Virus record (IMG/VR): IMGVR_UViG_3300009001_000068 | Coordinates: 1-27,535 of that record | Direction: 5' to 3' (one strand) | DNA: 27,535 bases | From: a virus | Part shown: positions 14,454 to 23,208 of the stretch, piece by piece | How positions within the stretch are numbered: the stretch's first letter is position 1 | Layout: every line of letters begins with the position of its first letter | Made by a program: the position numbers and the translations under genes | The notes under the pieces: generated by a model | Seen by the model: the letters and a program-made list of their open reading frames with translations, nothing else | Told to the model about the DNA's origin: nothing | The model's database searches: none

Positions 14454-17246
14454 CTATTCATCTGACCCAGGATCATTGTCATCATTTACTCCATCTGCAT
14501 TTGGAGTACCGTCAGAATTTTGAGGTCCTGGTAAGTTTTGTTGATCTTCTGGTTGTACTACTGGATCTTCTAAATCATTACCTCTTTCTTCGTCAACTAT
14601 TGGATTAACCGTTTCGTTAAAGTTAGAAGGACCTGCTGGTATTGTTCCGTTTCTTGGAAAGGTAAACGCTCCTCCTTCAGAGGTATGAGCACTAAAATGC
14701 ATAGCATCATCTAAACTATTCCAGGCTCCGCCCCAACCTAAGCCGTGTTTATTTGCAATTTCTAATGTATTAGGTGGCATATCTGTCATAGGAGCATTTC
14801 TAGGTCTCGGTCTATAAAGTCCGTTTGGAAAAGTATTTTCTACAGGGTTTGGCCAATTAATATCTATAGCTGCACCACTAGCGTGACAACTCCAACTTCG
14901 GCCGCCTCTAGTTGACCTGTAAGAATATCCGCCTAAGAGTTTAATTTCATATCCAGTAGCTTCAAATTCATCTAAGAACGCTTGGAAGTTTGGAGCAAAT
15001 ACTTCTGCTACTTGACAGCTTAATCCAGCACGTCTTGCATATACTGATACAAGTCTGCCTTGACCATTTGGATCAAACTCTGTACTGCTTGGCTGTGTAG
15101 AATTTGGTGAGCTATTAACTTGACCGTCGCCTGTTCCGCCATCAAAACTTCCTGAATTTCCGGAAGAACCAACTACAGTTCTAGAACTTGTATTTGTAGC
15201 TTTATTTTTATTGAATATATCCGGTGTTTCAATTCTATCAGCTGGTACTAACGGGCCAGGCATTTCTCTATCAGTTTGTTCTTTTTTAAATGCTTGAGGA
15301 TTTAAGTTTTCGTGATGCATCCAAGGTTCGTGCTGCGGAGCACGAGTTAGTATACTTTCGTAAGGAACAGGTTGTTGCGCACCAGGGAATATGTAAGGTA
15401 ATGTGACAGTTGTTAAAGGTTCAATTTTTACTGCATCTACAGGATCACTTGCTTGTGTTGCATTAAATGCTGTAAGTGCAATAACTGTGTCGTCACCTTC
15501 CGATGCTGGACTACTGAAACCACTGTTTAAGTGTATTTGATCTGCATCTTCTTGAATAATTCCTACTGCTTGAACATTTACATTTGTTGCAGCATTATGA
15601 TAAGAACTTTGTGCAGTAATAACGTGATGAGATCCTGTAGCTTCTTGATGCATACTGCCAGTACTAATATCAGTCATATTTGCTAATGTCTCAGTTACAA
15701 TATTACCTGTTACTTTTAGACTTAGGTCTCCTTCTATAACTTTATGATCCCATCCTGTAATCACACCATCCATATTGCCTTGAATACGGAATCTACAATC
15801 TCCACTATCCATTCCTTCACCAGTTGTTGATAGATTATAACTTGCAGATTTATCGTATCTTATTCCAACAGTTAAATCGTGCATATTAACACCTGCATAA
15901 CGGAAAGTACTTGCACCGCTCTTTTGATGCATTGATTGATCAGCTTTAATTCTTATATTTCTATTACTATGTACTGCATAATCTTTTTTAACAGTGGTTT
16001 TCATACCTAGAGAAACATTAGTATCAGACTCTCCTACAACAGTAAGTTTATAATCTTTACCTACGTGGAATTGTGTATCAAATTCACTTTCAATGTGAAC
16101 ACGGCCACTAGGTTTATCATCAAATGTTGCCTGACCATCACTCCATCTTGCTGAGGCGGACAAGTTAATATTACGACCTGCTTCTATATTAAAATCTCTT
16201 TCAGCAGTAAAATTAATATCATTATCTGACATAATGCTAATACTGTCTTGTGCGTGTATATCAATTTTACCGTCTGATGTTAATTCTATCCAGGCAGTTC
16301 CTCTGCTATTTCCGATATAAATTAAATCTTCCGAATTATGTAAAAGTATTTGATGACCAGTTCGTGTTCTTAGTCTTAATAATTCATTATGAGGAATAGT
16401 TTCGTCGCCGCCAGTTTCACCATTTAATCTATTAATATAGATAGGCGGTCCATCTTCTGCGTGTGTTGCTCTAAGGAACTTATCATTACCGTCGTCCATT
16501 ACAACAGAATGTCCACCTAATCTATTATAAGGAACATTTGCTTTTTTACCAGTAGTACCTACATCAAATCTAGGGCTTCCTGCACGTTTATCTTGTGGAC
16601 CGGGTGTATTAACTCCAAATACTGCACTAGGAATTTCTCTTCTAGCACTTGAGGTTGTTGTTCCTCTATTTTCATCAAATAACAAACCTTGTACTTCAAG
16701 AATATTTGTAAAGTCTTTGTTGTATGGTTTATTAAATAATGTAGGATCTATTAGTTCGCCTGTTTCTAATTTTTTATTATATTCACCTACTGGTAATTTT
16801 GCACCTTTTAAATTTTGTGGTGTAACGTCTGTTGTTCTATCAGTAGAAGCACGACCGTCAGGAACCATAAAATTCATATAGTCGTCTTGTATACAACCAA
16901 TCCAATATCCAAAATTTGCATTTCCTTCAGCAAATATAACAAGAACTTTAGTTCCAATATCTGGTGGTACCATCCACATACCGTAAGATTTTTGAGTATA
17001 CTGATATCCATCATTTTCTTGTAGTCCTTTTACAGGTGTAACACCATAAAAAGGAGAAAGATATTTTACGTTCATTACCTGACCACTGCGCTCAGGTGTT
17101 CCGCCGGCGCCTGTATATCTTAGAATTTCTACTTCTAAGGTACCCATATATTTGGTGTCAAGATGATTGACAACAATTGCTTCGTATGGCCCGGAGTCAA
17201 AGACTCCAGTTAATGCCGACGTTGTTCTAGTATAATTTCCTGACAT
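14454..17246 (-). CDS. 5: Baseplate central spike gp5-like with OB-fold, beta-helix and C-terminal M15-type peptidase
   Basis: This 930-residue cell-puncturing protein sits at the tail tip. The N-terminal about 120 residues form the gp5/VgrG-type OB-fold (GPYEAIVVNHLDTKYMGTLE, later FGYWIGCIQDDYMNFMVPDG). Residues about 290-560 hold the repetitive strands of a triple-stranded beta-helix (GKIDIHAQDSISIMSDNDIN and similar). T4 gp5 has a lysozyme between these; here none is seen. Instead, residues about 720-860 form a zinc peptidase of the VanY/M15 type: SCHASGAAIDIN with H788 and D795, and DAMHF with H850 and D847. That points to cleavage of peptidoglycan cross-peptides. A Ser/Gly/Pro linker precedes it, and an Asp/Asn/Pro-rich acidic tail follows. 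The start at 17246 has AGAGAG about 7 nt upstream, and the previous stop is 12 nt away. The fold assignments are by pattern, and the zinc motif is clear. Confidence 0.88.
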   Translation of the reverse strand: MSGNYTRTTSALTGVFDSGPYEAIVVNHLDTKYMGTLEVEILRYTGAGGTPERSGQVMNVKYLSPFYGVTPVKGLQENDGYQYTQKSYGMWMVPPDIGTKVLVIFAEGNANFGYWIGCIQDDYMNFMVPDGRASTDRTTDVTPQNLKGAKLPVGEYNKKLETGELIDPTLFNKPYNKDFTNILEVQGLLFDENRGTTTSSARREIPSAVFGVNTPGPQDKRAGSPRFDVGTTGKKANVPYNRLGGHSVVMDDGNDKFLRATHAEDGPPIYINRLNGETGGDETIPHNELLRLRTRTGHQILLHNSEDLIYIGNSRGTAWIELTSDGKIDIHAQDSISIMSDNDINFTAERDFNIEAGRNINLSASARWSDGQATFDDKPSGRVHIESEFDTQFHVGKDYKLTVVGESDTNVSLGMKTTVKKDYAVHSNRNIRIKADQSMHQKSGASTFRYAGVNMHDLTVGIRYDKSASYNLSTTGEGMDSGDCRFRIQGNMDGVITGWDHKVIEGDLSLKVTGNIVTETLANMTDISTGSMHQEATGSHHVITAQSSYHNAATNVNVQAVGIIQEDADQIHLNSGFSSPASEGDDTVIALTAFNATQASDPVDAVKIEPLTTVTLPYIFPGAQQPVPYESILTRAPQHEPWMHHENLNPQAFKKEQTDREMPGPLVPADRIETPDIFNKNKATNTSSRTVVGSSGNSGSFDGGTGDGQVNSSPNSTQPSSTEFDPNGQGRLVSVYARRAGLSCQVAEVFAPNFQAFLDEFEATGYEIKLLGGYSYRSTRGGRSWSCHASGAAIDINWPNPVENTFPNGLYRPRPRNAPMTDMPPNTLEIANKHGLGWGGAWNSLDDAMHFSAHTSEGGAFTFPRNGTIPAGPSNFNETVNPIVDEERGNDLEDPVVQPEDQQNLPGPQNSDGTPNADGVNDDNDPGSDE

Positions 17247-17257
17247 TTATATCTCTC

Positions 17258-18523
17258 TTAAATTGCTCCTGATTGACGCCACGAACTAGCAGCAGCTTCA
17301 GTTGTAGATGTAGTTCTACTATCATTGTCGTCGTTTCCAGCTTCAGTAACAGTACTGACTCCGCTTGTGCTAACTGGTTCTGGACACGGAGTTCTTGTAG
17401 GAGGTGGTGGCGGAGCCGGAGGCGCTCTTCCTTCTAATGCTTCATTTTGTTCTGTTAGTCGTTGTTCTCTTCCTCTTGGATCTGATGCATCTGGATCAGT
17501 ATCACTTTGTACATCCTCTCCTGCTCCTCCAAACGCTTCTAAAGGATCTGTCGTATCGCTCGGCTCAGTTCCCGGAATTTGGTTTCTTCCTCTTGGATCT
17601 GTTAGATCTGGATCTGTTCCCGGAGGAACTACACCGATATTTGTTCCTGCGACATTTGAAGCTCCGATATTTTGCTCACTGTGAGGAGAAGCCGCAGCAG
17701 CACTTGTTCCGTGGACTAGAATATCTTTAACCTTTTTACCTGTTCTAAAATCATATCTATCATCTAACGGATCTATAACTTCGTACACATAAACTGCATT
17801 ACCGCCAGGGAGTTCTGATCTCAGTATTGGTTGTGATCCAGGTCTGCCTTGTCCAGATACTGCACCAACACTAGTTCCAGCTGCTCCTCTTGCAACTTGT
17901 GTTCTTGGTGACTGACCTGTTTCTGGTACTGCGCCACTAGGCCCGTCTGAGTTAACATCGACTAGCGTTGTTTCTCCTGGTTCACCTAGTCTAATTTCTT
18001 CTAATTCTTGATATAAAGTATCAGGGTCGTGGTTAGCTCTATTAAGGCCATCACCTGCATAATAGCTTTGACCTTTTTGTACTATTCTTGATTGTCCTTG
18101 TAATCTATACGGTACTGGCATACTTGCAAATTCCTGTGCAAGTTTAATCATAAATCTATCAGTTGCGTATGAGCCTTCAAGCCATTCGTTTAATTTTCTA
18201 TATCTTTTTAAAATGCCTATAATTAATGCATCTTGTACATCACCTGTATAGCGTGTTGTTAAAGGATCTATTCCTAAAATTTCAATTGCGCCAGTAAGTG
18301 TGCGTTTAATAAACTGATATCTGCCGCAAGCACTAGAAGCATATCCTGAATTAATCCGTTGAGTTTGAAATCTCTGAACTTCTGCACACGTCATTTGTAT
18401 TAGCGAAGGTTCGGATGTTCCGGGCCATAGACTAGTATAAGGATCTGCGCCAGCTACTGCTTCACCTTTAGCAATTAAATCTAAAAGTGATTTCTGTTGA
18501 TCTGTAATCGATATTGCAGGCAT
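17258..18523 (-). CDS. Tail-associated muramidase-like protein with Pro/Asp/Gly-rich tail
   Basis: Residues 10-180 look like a phage lambda-R-type lysozyme/transglycosylase domain (COG4678-like). A likely catalytic Glu21 lies in LLDLIAKGEAVAGADPY, followed by SSACGRYQFIKRTL (residues 63-76), which matches the AGRYQ signature, and by LAQEFASMPVP, which parallels the lambda enzyme's SNIWASLPG stretch. Such enzymes cut the glycan strand. Residues about 185-421 are low-complexity, rich in Pro, Gly, Asp and Thr, with two copies of DPRGR-N/E-Q, an EAFGGAG element and a run of prolines. It lies between the hub-like protein and gp5, so it is probably carried in the virion to open the wall during infection rather than acting as the lysis endolysin. 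The start overlaps the previous stop as TAATG, with a strong GGAGGAG ribosome site. A cysteine next to GRYQ (C66) is unusual. Confidence 0.72.
   Translation of the reverse strand: MPAISITDQQKSLLDLIAKGEAVAGADPYTSLWPGTSEPSLIQMTCAEVQRFQTQRINSGYASSACGRYQFIKRTLTGAIEILGIDPLTTRYTGDVQDALIIGILKRYRKLNEWLEGSYATDRFMIKLAQEFASMPVPYRLQGQSRIVQKGQSYYAGDGLNRANHDPDTLYQELEEIRLGEPGETTLVDVNSDGPSGAVPETGQSPRTQVARGAAGTSVGAVSGQGRPGSQPILRSELPGGNAVYVYEVIDPLDDRYDFRTGKKVKDILVHGTSAAAASPHSEQNIGASNVAGTNIGVVPPGTDPDLTDPRGRNQIPGTEPSDTTDPLEAFGGAGEDVQSDTDPDASDPRGREQRLTEQNEALEGRAPPAPPPPPTRTPCPEPVSTSGVSTVTEAGNDDNDSRTTSTTEAAASSWRQSGAI
17468..17601 (+). repeat. 17-nt direct repeat encoding the DPRGR motif
   Basis: The same 17 bases (tcttcctcttggatctg) occur at 17468-17484 and 17585-17601, exactly 117 bp (39 codons) apart, in the low-complexity tail of the muramidase-like gene. 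Read on the minus strand they encode the two copies of S/T-DPRGR-E/N-Q. A diverged third copy, with the same protein motif, lies at about 18597-18618 in the end of the neighbouring hub-like gene. Confidence 0.75.
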
Positions 18524-21500
18524 TATACTCCTCCATTACCGCCTGGACCTGCAGGCGGTCTTGATCTTGGTGCAGGTGCAGAGAACGGTGGAATTTGTTC
18601 TCTACCTCTTGGGTCAGAAACAACAGGTCCAGCGCCGCCGAATGCACTTAAAGATGTGTCACTGTATGTACCTTGTCGAGGTGCTGCTGGGAATATAGAT
18701 TGGTTCGGCGACCAAGAAAAATCTCCTATTTGAATTACTGGTTGGCTAAAGGCAATATCATCGCCTGCTGCTGTTGAGTTTCTATTAAACAATGGCATAC
18801 TCATTAATAAATTTTCTGCCGAAGTTGATGTTAAATTTGCAACTGCTGCGACAGCACTAACAGGTTGCGTTGTTTGGCAGGGATCAGATGCTCCAGCAGT
18901 ACTATTCACAGAATTATTAGCACCGGTAGCTGCATCTGTACCTAAAGTACGTTCTGTAGATTCATTAAGTGATGTTTGATCATCAGGGCTAATTGGATTT
19001 CTATTTACTGTAGGCTCGTCATCTTGACCTCTACGTCTAATCAGTTTAAGTAGTTGGGTAAATTTTCCACCACTGAAAGTATTTGTTACGGCCCATATAC
19101 TAAACAATCCACTAAATTGAGATACAGACTGTGGAAATTCCATTGTTGCTCCTGCTACTTGATAATCAAACGGAGTGTTAAAGTTTACTACACAAAATAC
19201 TTCATTTTGAAGATAATTCATTGTACGTTCTTGTAATACGTTTGGATTATCTGTAGAATTGCCTAAAAAGTTTCCTGTTTGCTGAGGTAAAAAGAACGGA
19301 TCTCCCCAAATTTCCATTTCAGCAGTGACCATATCAGCAGGAGAATTTATTAAAGTATTGTGAAATTGTTCTGCAATACGTTGTTTTACGTCTGAACTTT
19401 CAGATCCAGCAGTATACCTCATTTCTGTTGTTTCTTTAATTTGTCCGCCTGATTCTCTTTGACCTGTGGGCGGATTTTCTAAAGAAAGTCTTGTACCTTT
19501 TTGCTCGTCGCCGTTTTGCTGTGTAGCTTTGTTCGAGCTTGCTTGTGCAATTGATGCACTATTTTGTCCGTAGTTAGCAAATGCTGCTTGGAAAAATGCA
19601 TTATTAAATGCAATATCAAAGTTTAATACATCTTCGTTTTTTCCTGTATAGAAATAATTGTATTCTTTTGGTGCAAGTGCTTTTAGTCCTTCTGTGTTTT
19701 GAGCACGTTGGCTCGGTCCTAAAAACTTTGCTTCGTCACTGTGATAATCTATAATACTATACACATATACCCTTGGTGATCTTCCTCTTTGTTTTTCTGC
19801 TATAGGATTTTTATCTATAAAAACTTGTGTATCTATTTTAAACCATTTTCGAGTACCGTTGTTTGTTTCTTCTGTTGCTTTCTCTTTTGCATACTTACTT
19901 TGCAAAATAACTTTAGTAATAATATCTGTTATCATTTCGCCTTGTTGAAATTGATAAGTTCTACCTTTTTCAGATACATTTGTTTCGGCAGATCCTATAT
20001 CAACAACATCGCCAAACTCGTCATAAGATGCAGCCTGTTCAGCTTGAGGTTGTTGTCCCGGTTCAGCAGTATTTTCAACTAAATCGCTTAAACCTATCTC
20101 ATTCATATTATTTGGATCGGCGGTATATGCTTTTAATACATTAAACAATTGACTAGGAGCATTAACAGAATTGTTTTCTATACCTTCTTGACGTTTCTCT
20201 GTACTCCTATCAATTTCTGGATTAGCTAGTCCTTTTTCTCTACGCTGTTGTTCTGGTGCGTCAACTGTTAATGCTTGGTTAAGGCCAGCAACCTGGTTTG
20301 ACAATCCGTTAACTAAATTTACAAGATCTGCAGGGTTTTTTGGAAACGCAATAATATATCTATCTTCAGCAATTACTGTTCCAGCTTGCTCTAGTTCTTG
20401 TACTCTTTCGTTATAAACTGCTTGGACACTTCTTTCATCTCCGTTTAAAACTTCATAAACTTTTTGTCCTGCTGTATTAATTCTAGTTTTAGTTTCCTGT
20501 ATCTTATCGTCAAGACCTGTTTCTGTCATAGGAACAGCTTTCACAGAATATGTACTACCTTTGCCTGTTACAGAAAAATCTATTTTTGTAATTAATACAG
20601 GAACATATATAGGATCACCTATATTAATTGCAGATTCGCCGTGCTCGCCCCACCCAACAAACTCAAATTTTAAACAAAACGGAACGTCGGTATAATTTGA
20701 ATAGCCTAATTCAGCAGAGCTGCCTAATATTGCTTCAATAAATTGACCCATACTATACGGCTCAACAACATCAAAAGTAACAGTAGTTCCAAGGGCTACG
20801 TTTGTTGCAGTGTTTGGCGCAATTACTGCATCCATTTCTACATTATCAATATAATATTCTGCGTCTTCGTCGCCTTCTAAATAAGTTTTATATCTTTTAT
20901 CAAGTTTCCCGCCACCGCTACGCACAATATAGCTTTGCGTAAAATCATCTGCGCCCCTGTATGTTCCAGGAAAATTAAATTCTTGATCATTAAGAACACC
21001 CAAAGTTATAATATAGTTCCAGCTTATCATTTCTCTTAAAGGATTTGGCAATTTACTTGCCGCTGTTCCAGAACGTGATATAGCACTCACTCCTGCGCCA
21101 CTAACTGCGTCACTATCCCAAGGTGATTTAAATGTTAAATCTAAAAAGTCTCCTGTTATTCCTGAAGTATCTCCAAGTCCTTCTGCTAGTTGTCTAATTC
21201 TATCAAATTCTCCACCAACTGATCCTATTAATTCTCCAACATCTCTAGGAAGTACTGTAACAACATTTTGAATAAGATTATTAAAATTTCCAAAACTTCC
21301 AACTATTGAATTAAGGCTAGAAATATCAAAACCGTTTAATGCAGAAATTTTTCCTCTAATAGAACTTACAGTTGAACCAAATGATCCAGATACTCTGCTA
21401 AGTGTTCCAGCTACATTTGAAATTGTTCCTAATGTATTTGTAATTTTGCCTAATCCAGATAGTCCTGCATTTATATTAATAGATCCTCTATTAGAAATAC

Positions 21501-21849
21501 CTTGTATTTCTTGTGCTACAGCACCTGCGGCTGCTGCTACATTTCCTACTTGAGAAATGTTAGGAACTAGTCTGTTTAAACTTTGTGGATTAAAAATATC
21601 ATTAGCGTTTAAATTAGTGTCAATAAAACTCCTAGCACTAGTTGTAGCTCCAAGTGTAGATAAATCTGCACCAACTGCATCTCTAATTTGTTGCATTGCT
21701 GGAGTAACGTTTCCAGCTTCTGAAGCGAATCTTCCTTGTAAATCTCGTGTCAGTGGCTGAGATTGACGTGTTATCGATTCTACTCCAACTCTAAGAGAGT
21801 TTAATTCAGATGTAGCAGTGTTTATAATTTTTGCAAAATTAATTGCCAT
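18523..21849 (-). CDS. Large baseplate hub-like protein (possible gp27 equivalent)
   Basis: An 1,108-residue protein that I recognise only as a type found in marine T4-like baseplate clusters. Residues about 60-250 are low-complexity Gly/Ser/Asn/Ile helix-like repeats. The middle (ISWNYIITLGVLNDQEFNFP, VGWGEHGESAINIGDPIYVP, DYHSDEAKFLGPSQRAQN and YNYFYTGKNEDVLNFDIAFN) looks like compact beta-rich structural domains. The C-terminal 110 residues are disordered and end with AFGGAG, SDPRGREQIPP and a Pro/Gly tail. By position, between gp53 and the lytic genes muramidase/gp5, it may do the job of T4 gp27, the trimeric hub that holds gp5. It starts one base after the gp53 stop (TAAAATG) with AGGAAAG as ribosome site. 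A tail-length or tape-like role for the N-terminal part is an alternative. The gene is certain; the function is tentative. Confidence 0.6.
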   Translation of the reverse strand: MAINFAKIINTATSELNSLRVGVESITRQSQPLTRDLQGRFASEAGNVTPAMQQIRDAVGADLSTLGATTSARSFIDTNLNANDIFNPQSLNRLVPNISQVGNVAAAAGAVAQEIQGISNRGSININAGLSGLGKITNTLGTISNVAGTLSRVSGSFGSTVSSIRGKISALNGFDISSLNSIVGSFGNFNNLIQNVVTVLPRDVGELIGSVGGEFDRIRQLAEGLGDTSGITGDFLDLTFKSPWDSDAVSGAGVSAISRSGTAASKLPNPLREMISWNYIITLGVLNDQEFNFPGTYRGADDFTQSYIVRSGGGKLDKRYKTYLEGDEDAEYYIDNVEMDAVIAPNTATNVALGTTVTFDVVEPYSMGQFIEAILGSSAELGYSNYTDVPFCLKFEFVGWGEHGESAINIGDPIYVPVLITKIDFSVTGKGSTYSVKAVPMTETGLDDKIQETKTRINTAGQKVYEVLNGDERSVQAVYNERVQELEQAGTVIAEDRYIIAFPKNPADLVNLVNGLSNQVAGLNQALTVDAPEQQRREKGLANPEIDRSTEKRQEGIENNSVNAPSQLFNVLKAYTADPNNMNEIGLSDLVENTAEPGQQPQAEQAASYDEFGDVVDIGSAETNVSEKGRTYQFQQGEMITDIITKVILQSKYAKEKATEETNNGTRKWFKIDTQVFIDKNPIAEKQRGRSPRVYVYSIIDYHSDEAKFLGPSQRAQNTEGLKALAPKEYNYFYTGKNEDVLNFDIAFNNAFFQAAFANYGQNSASIAQASSNKATQQNGDEQKGTRLSLENPPTGQRESGGQIKETTEMRYTAGSESSDVKQRIAEQFHNTLINSPADMVTAEMEIWGDPFFLPQQTGNFLGNSTDNPNVLQERTMNYLQNEVFCVVNFNTPFDYQVAGATMEFPQSVSQFSGLFSIWAVTNTFSGGKFTQLLKLIRRRGQDDEPTVNRNPISPDDQTSLNESTERTLGTDAATGANNSVNSTAGASDPCQTTQPVSAVAAVANLTSTSAENLLMSMPLFNRNSTAAGDDIAFSQPVIQIGDFSWSPNQSIFPAAPRQGTYSDTSLSAFGGAGPVVSDPRGREQIPPFSAPAPRSRPPAGPGGNGGV

Positions 21850-21850
21850 T

Positions 21851-22150
21851 TTACTTTCCTAAAATAGCCGACAAGTTTGATCCCTGAGGCAAATATATCT
21901 TTGTGCCAGCAACAAAGTCAAAGACAGGATCTTTAATTATATCAGGATTGCGTTGAGCAAAAATCCACCAAAGATCTTTTTTTCCGTATAAATCGTGTGC
22001 TAGTAAATCTGGTCTATAATTATAAGCTGGAATTATTTCGTATAATACGTCATTACCTGCAACAGGTACAGGACGAGGTACAAATATATCTAAATACCCT
22101 GCGGTATTAACCGGAGTTTTTCCGTATGGTCCGTTTCCTTTACCTTTCAT
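21851..22150 (-). CDS. 53: Baseplate wedge protein gp53-like (LysM-like)
   Basis: This 99-residue protein carries the gp53 core: YNYRPDLLAHDLYGKKDLWW, then IFAQRNPDIIKDPVFDF and VAGTKIYLP. The last part is the end of a LysM-like fold, which in gp53 is used for clamping adjacent wedges together rather than for binding peptidoglycan. It is half the length of T4 gp53 (196) but normal for marine relatives. The start overlaps the gp48-type stop as TAATG. It completes the wedge set together with gp25, gp6 and the giant protein. Confidence 0.88.
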   Translation of the reverse strand: MKGKGNGPYGKTPVNTAGYLDIFVPRPVPVAGNDVLYEIIPAYNYRPDLLAHDLYGKKDLWWIFAQRNPDIIKDPVFDFVAGTKIYLPQGSNLSAILGK

Positions 22151-23130
22151 TATACAAATCCTTCGTCTTGACCAATGTGTCTGCCTGATGCATAATCAGT
22201 TAAACTAAATCTTGCTTGAGATCTTCTAGCGTACTGTGGAGCAAGTGTTACTGTTATTGTTGCTTGAGCAGGAACATAGTTTTCTTTTCCGTCAACTACT
22301 GTTTTTATATAATCTATATCCGCAGGAAGGTCAGTTGTAAAGTTTGTAATTAATACTGGAATATCATTAAGTACGTGAGGACCATAACCATTTAATCTAC
22401 AGACAACGGGCGGCTGTCCTAATAATGCTTCTTGTCCGCTGTCTCCATAAAACATTTTAGTAGCCGTTCTTAAAAAATGTATACAGGCAATAAAATACTG
22501 TGCATCTTCAGTAGTTTCATTTAAGTATTCACCAGTAATTGTATAATTGTCAACCTGACTATTTTCATAAGCATTATAAGGAAAATTAGTATGTACTGGA
22601 TGAACTTGAGAATAATTTGCACTATGTCCAATTAGCACTGTAGGAGTAAAAGGAAAAATCATTCTATTTCCTGTTCCAGCTAATGGACTTAAAATCTGAC
22701 CAGCATTTGGACCTGCTATAAATATTTCAGGAACACTTATACTTACTCTCCAATCGCTTGCATCTGCTGTCGAAATGTTTGCCGATAATACTGCACGAGA
22801 TAGTTGGCGCGATCTTGGAGCAGCATTGTATCCTACTCCTTGAGAAGCATTTCCTATCATTCGTATTGCACTACCTACATTTGCTAAACTATTGCCTCGA
22901 TTAATTAAGTTATCTACAGCACCAACTGTGTTTCTTAACGACCCTGCAATTGTTGACACTTGTGAAAGTGTGCCTGTTAATCCGCCAGAGGTATCAAAAT
23001 TTCTAATAGTGCTTGCAGCACGATTTATGTTCGAACTAACGTTATTAATAGTGTTAGACACAGAACGTATATTGCTAAAAGCATTATTCACTTTTGTACT
23101 AAGATTGTTAAAGGCACTAAAAATACTCAT
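22150..23130 (-). CDS. 48: Tail tube cap/initiator protein gp48-like (or gp54-like)
   Basis: First gene of the tail block, 326 residues. Residues 1-110 are low-complexity Ser/Asn/Ile/Val helices (FNNLSTKVNNAFSNIRSVSN and similar). Residues 125-310 are a beta-rich domain with the features I associate with the marine gp48 family: MIFPFTPTVLIGHSANYSQV, NYTITGEYLNETTEDAQYFI, FLRTATKMFYGDSGQE and VVCRLNGYGPHVLNDIPVLI. In T4, gp48 and gp54 cap the baseplate hub and start tube polymerisation; only one such gene lies here, so which of the two it is remains open. The start has GGAG at 23141-23144, 10 nt upstream, and a late-promoter-like octamer just beyond it. Confidence 0.75.
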   Translation of the reverse strand: MSIFSAFNNLSTKVNNAFSNIRSVSNTINNVSSNINRAASTIRNFDTSGGLTGTLSQVSTIAGSLRNTVGAVDNLINRGNSLANVGSAIRMIGNASQGVGYNAAPRSRQLSRAVLSANISTADASDWRVSISVPEIFIAGPNAGQILSPLAGTGNRMIFPFTPTVLIGHSANYSQVHPVHTNFPYNAYENSQVDNYTITGEYLNETTEDAQYFIACIHFLRTATKMFYGDSGQEALLGQPPVVCRLNGYGPHVLNDIPVLITNFTTDLPADIDYIKTVVDGKENYVPAQATITVTLAPQYARRSQARFSLTDYASGRHIGQDEGFV

Positions 23131-23149
23131 AATACGGTTTCTCCATTAG

Positions 23150-23157
23150 TATTTAGT
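23150..23157 (-). promoter_or_regulatory. Late-promoter-like octamer for the tail block
   Basis: On the minus strand the bases read ACTAAATA, which keeps the TAAATA core of the T4 late octamer TATAAATA. With T4 spacing, transcription would start near 23144, at the ribosome site itself, giving a very short leader of about 14 nt. It shares base 23157 with the -35 box of the divergent promoter. Plausible but not proven; the short leader lowers confidence. Confidence 0.45.
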
Positions 23158-23185
23158 TGACAAACTTAACAGAGTATATTATAAT
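23157..23185 (+). promoter_or_regulatory. Perfect sigma-70 consensus promoter for gp55
   Basis: TTGACA at 23157-23162 and TATAAT at 23180-23185 are separated by exactly 17 bp, so both hexamers and the spacer match the bacterial housekeeping consensus. This is what an early phage gene read by unmodified host polymerase would use. Transcription should begin near 23192, about 17 nt before the gp55 ATG, leaving room for the GGAG ribosome site at 23199-23202. Confidence 0.88.
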
Positions 23186-23208
23186 AAATATAACAACTGG
23201 AGCAACAA

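Noticed and set aside
17244-17251. TATAAATG on the minus strand at the gp5 start as a late promoter.
   Set aside because: The match overlaps the start codon itself, so it could not drive gp5; chance match in AT-rich sequence is likelier.
17325-17730. Two overlapping plus-strand open frames (about 110-120 codons) opposite the muramidase-like gene.
   Set aside because: They mirror the low-complexity Pro/Asp/Gly tail of the minus-strand gene, lack a ribosome site, and show no family features.
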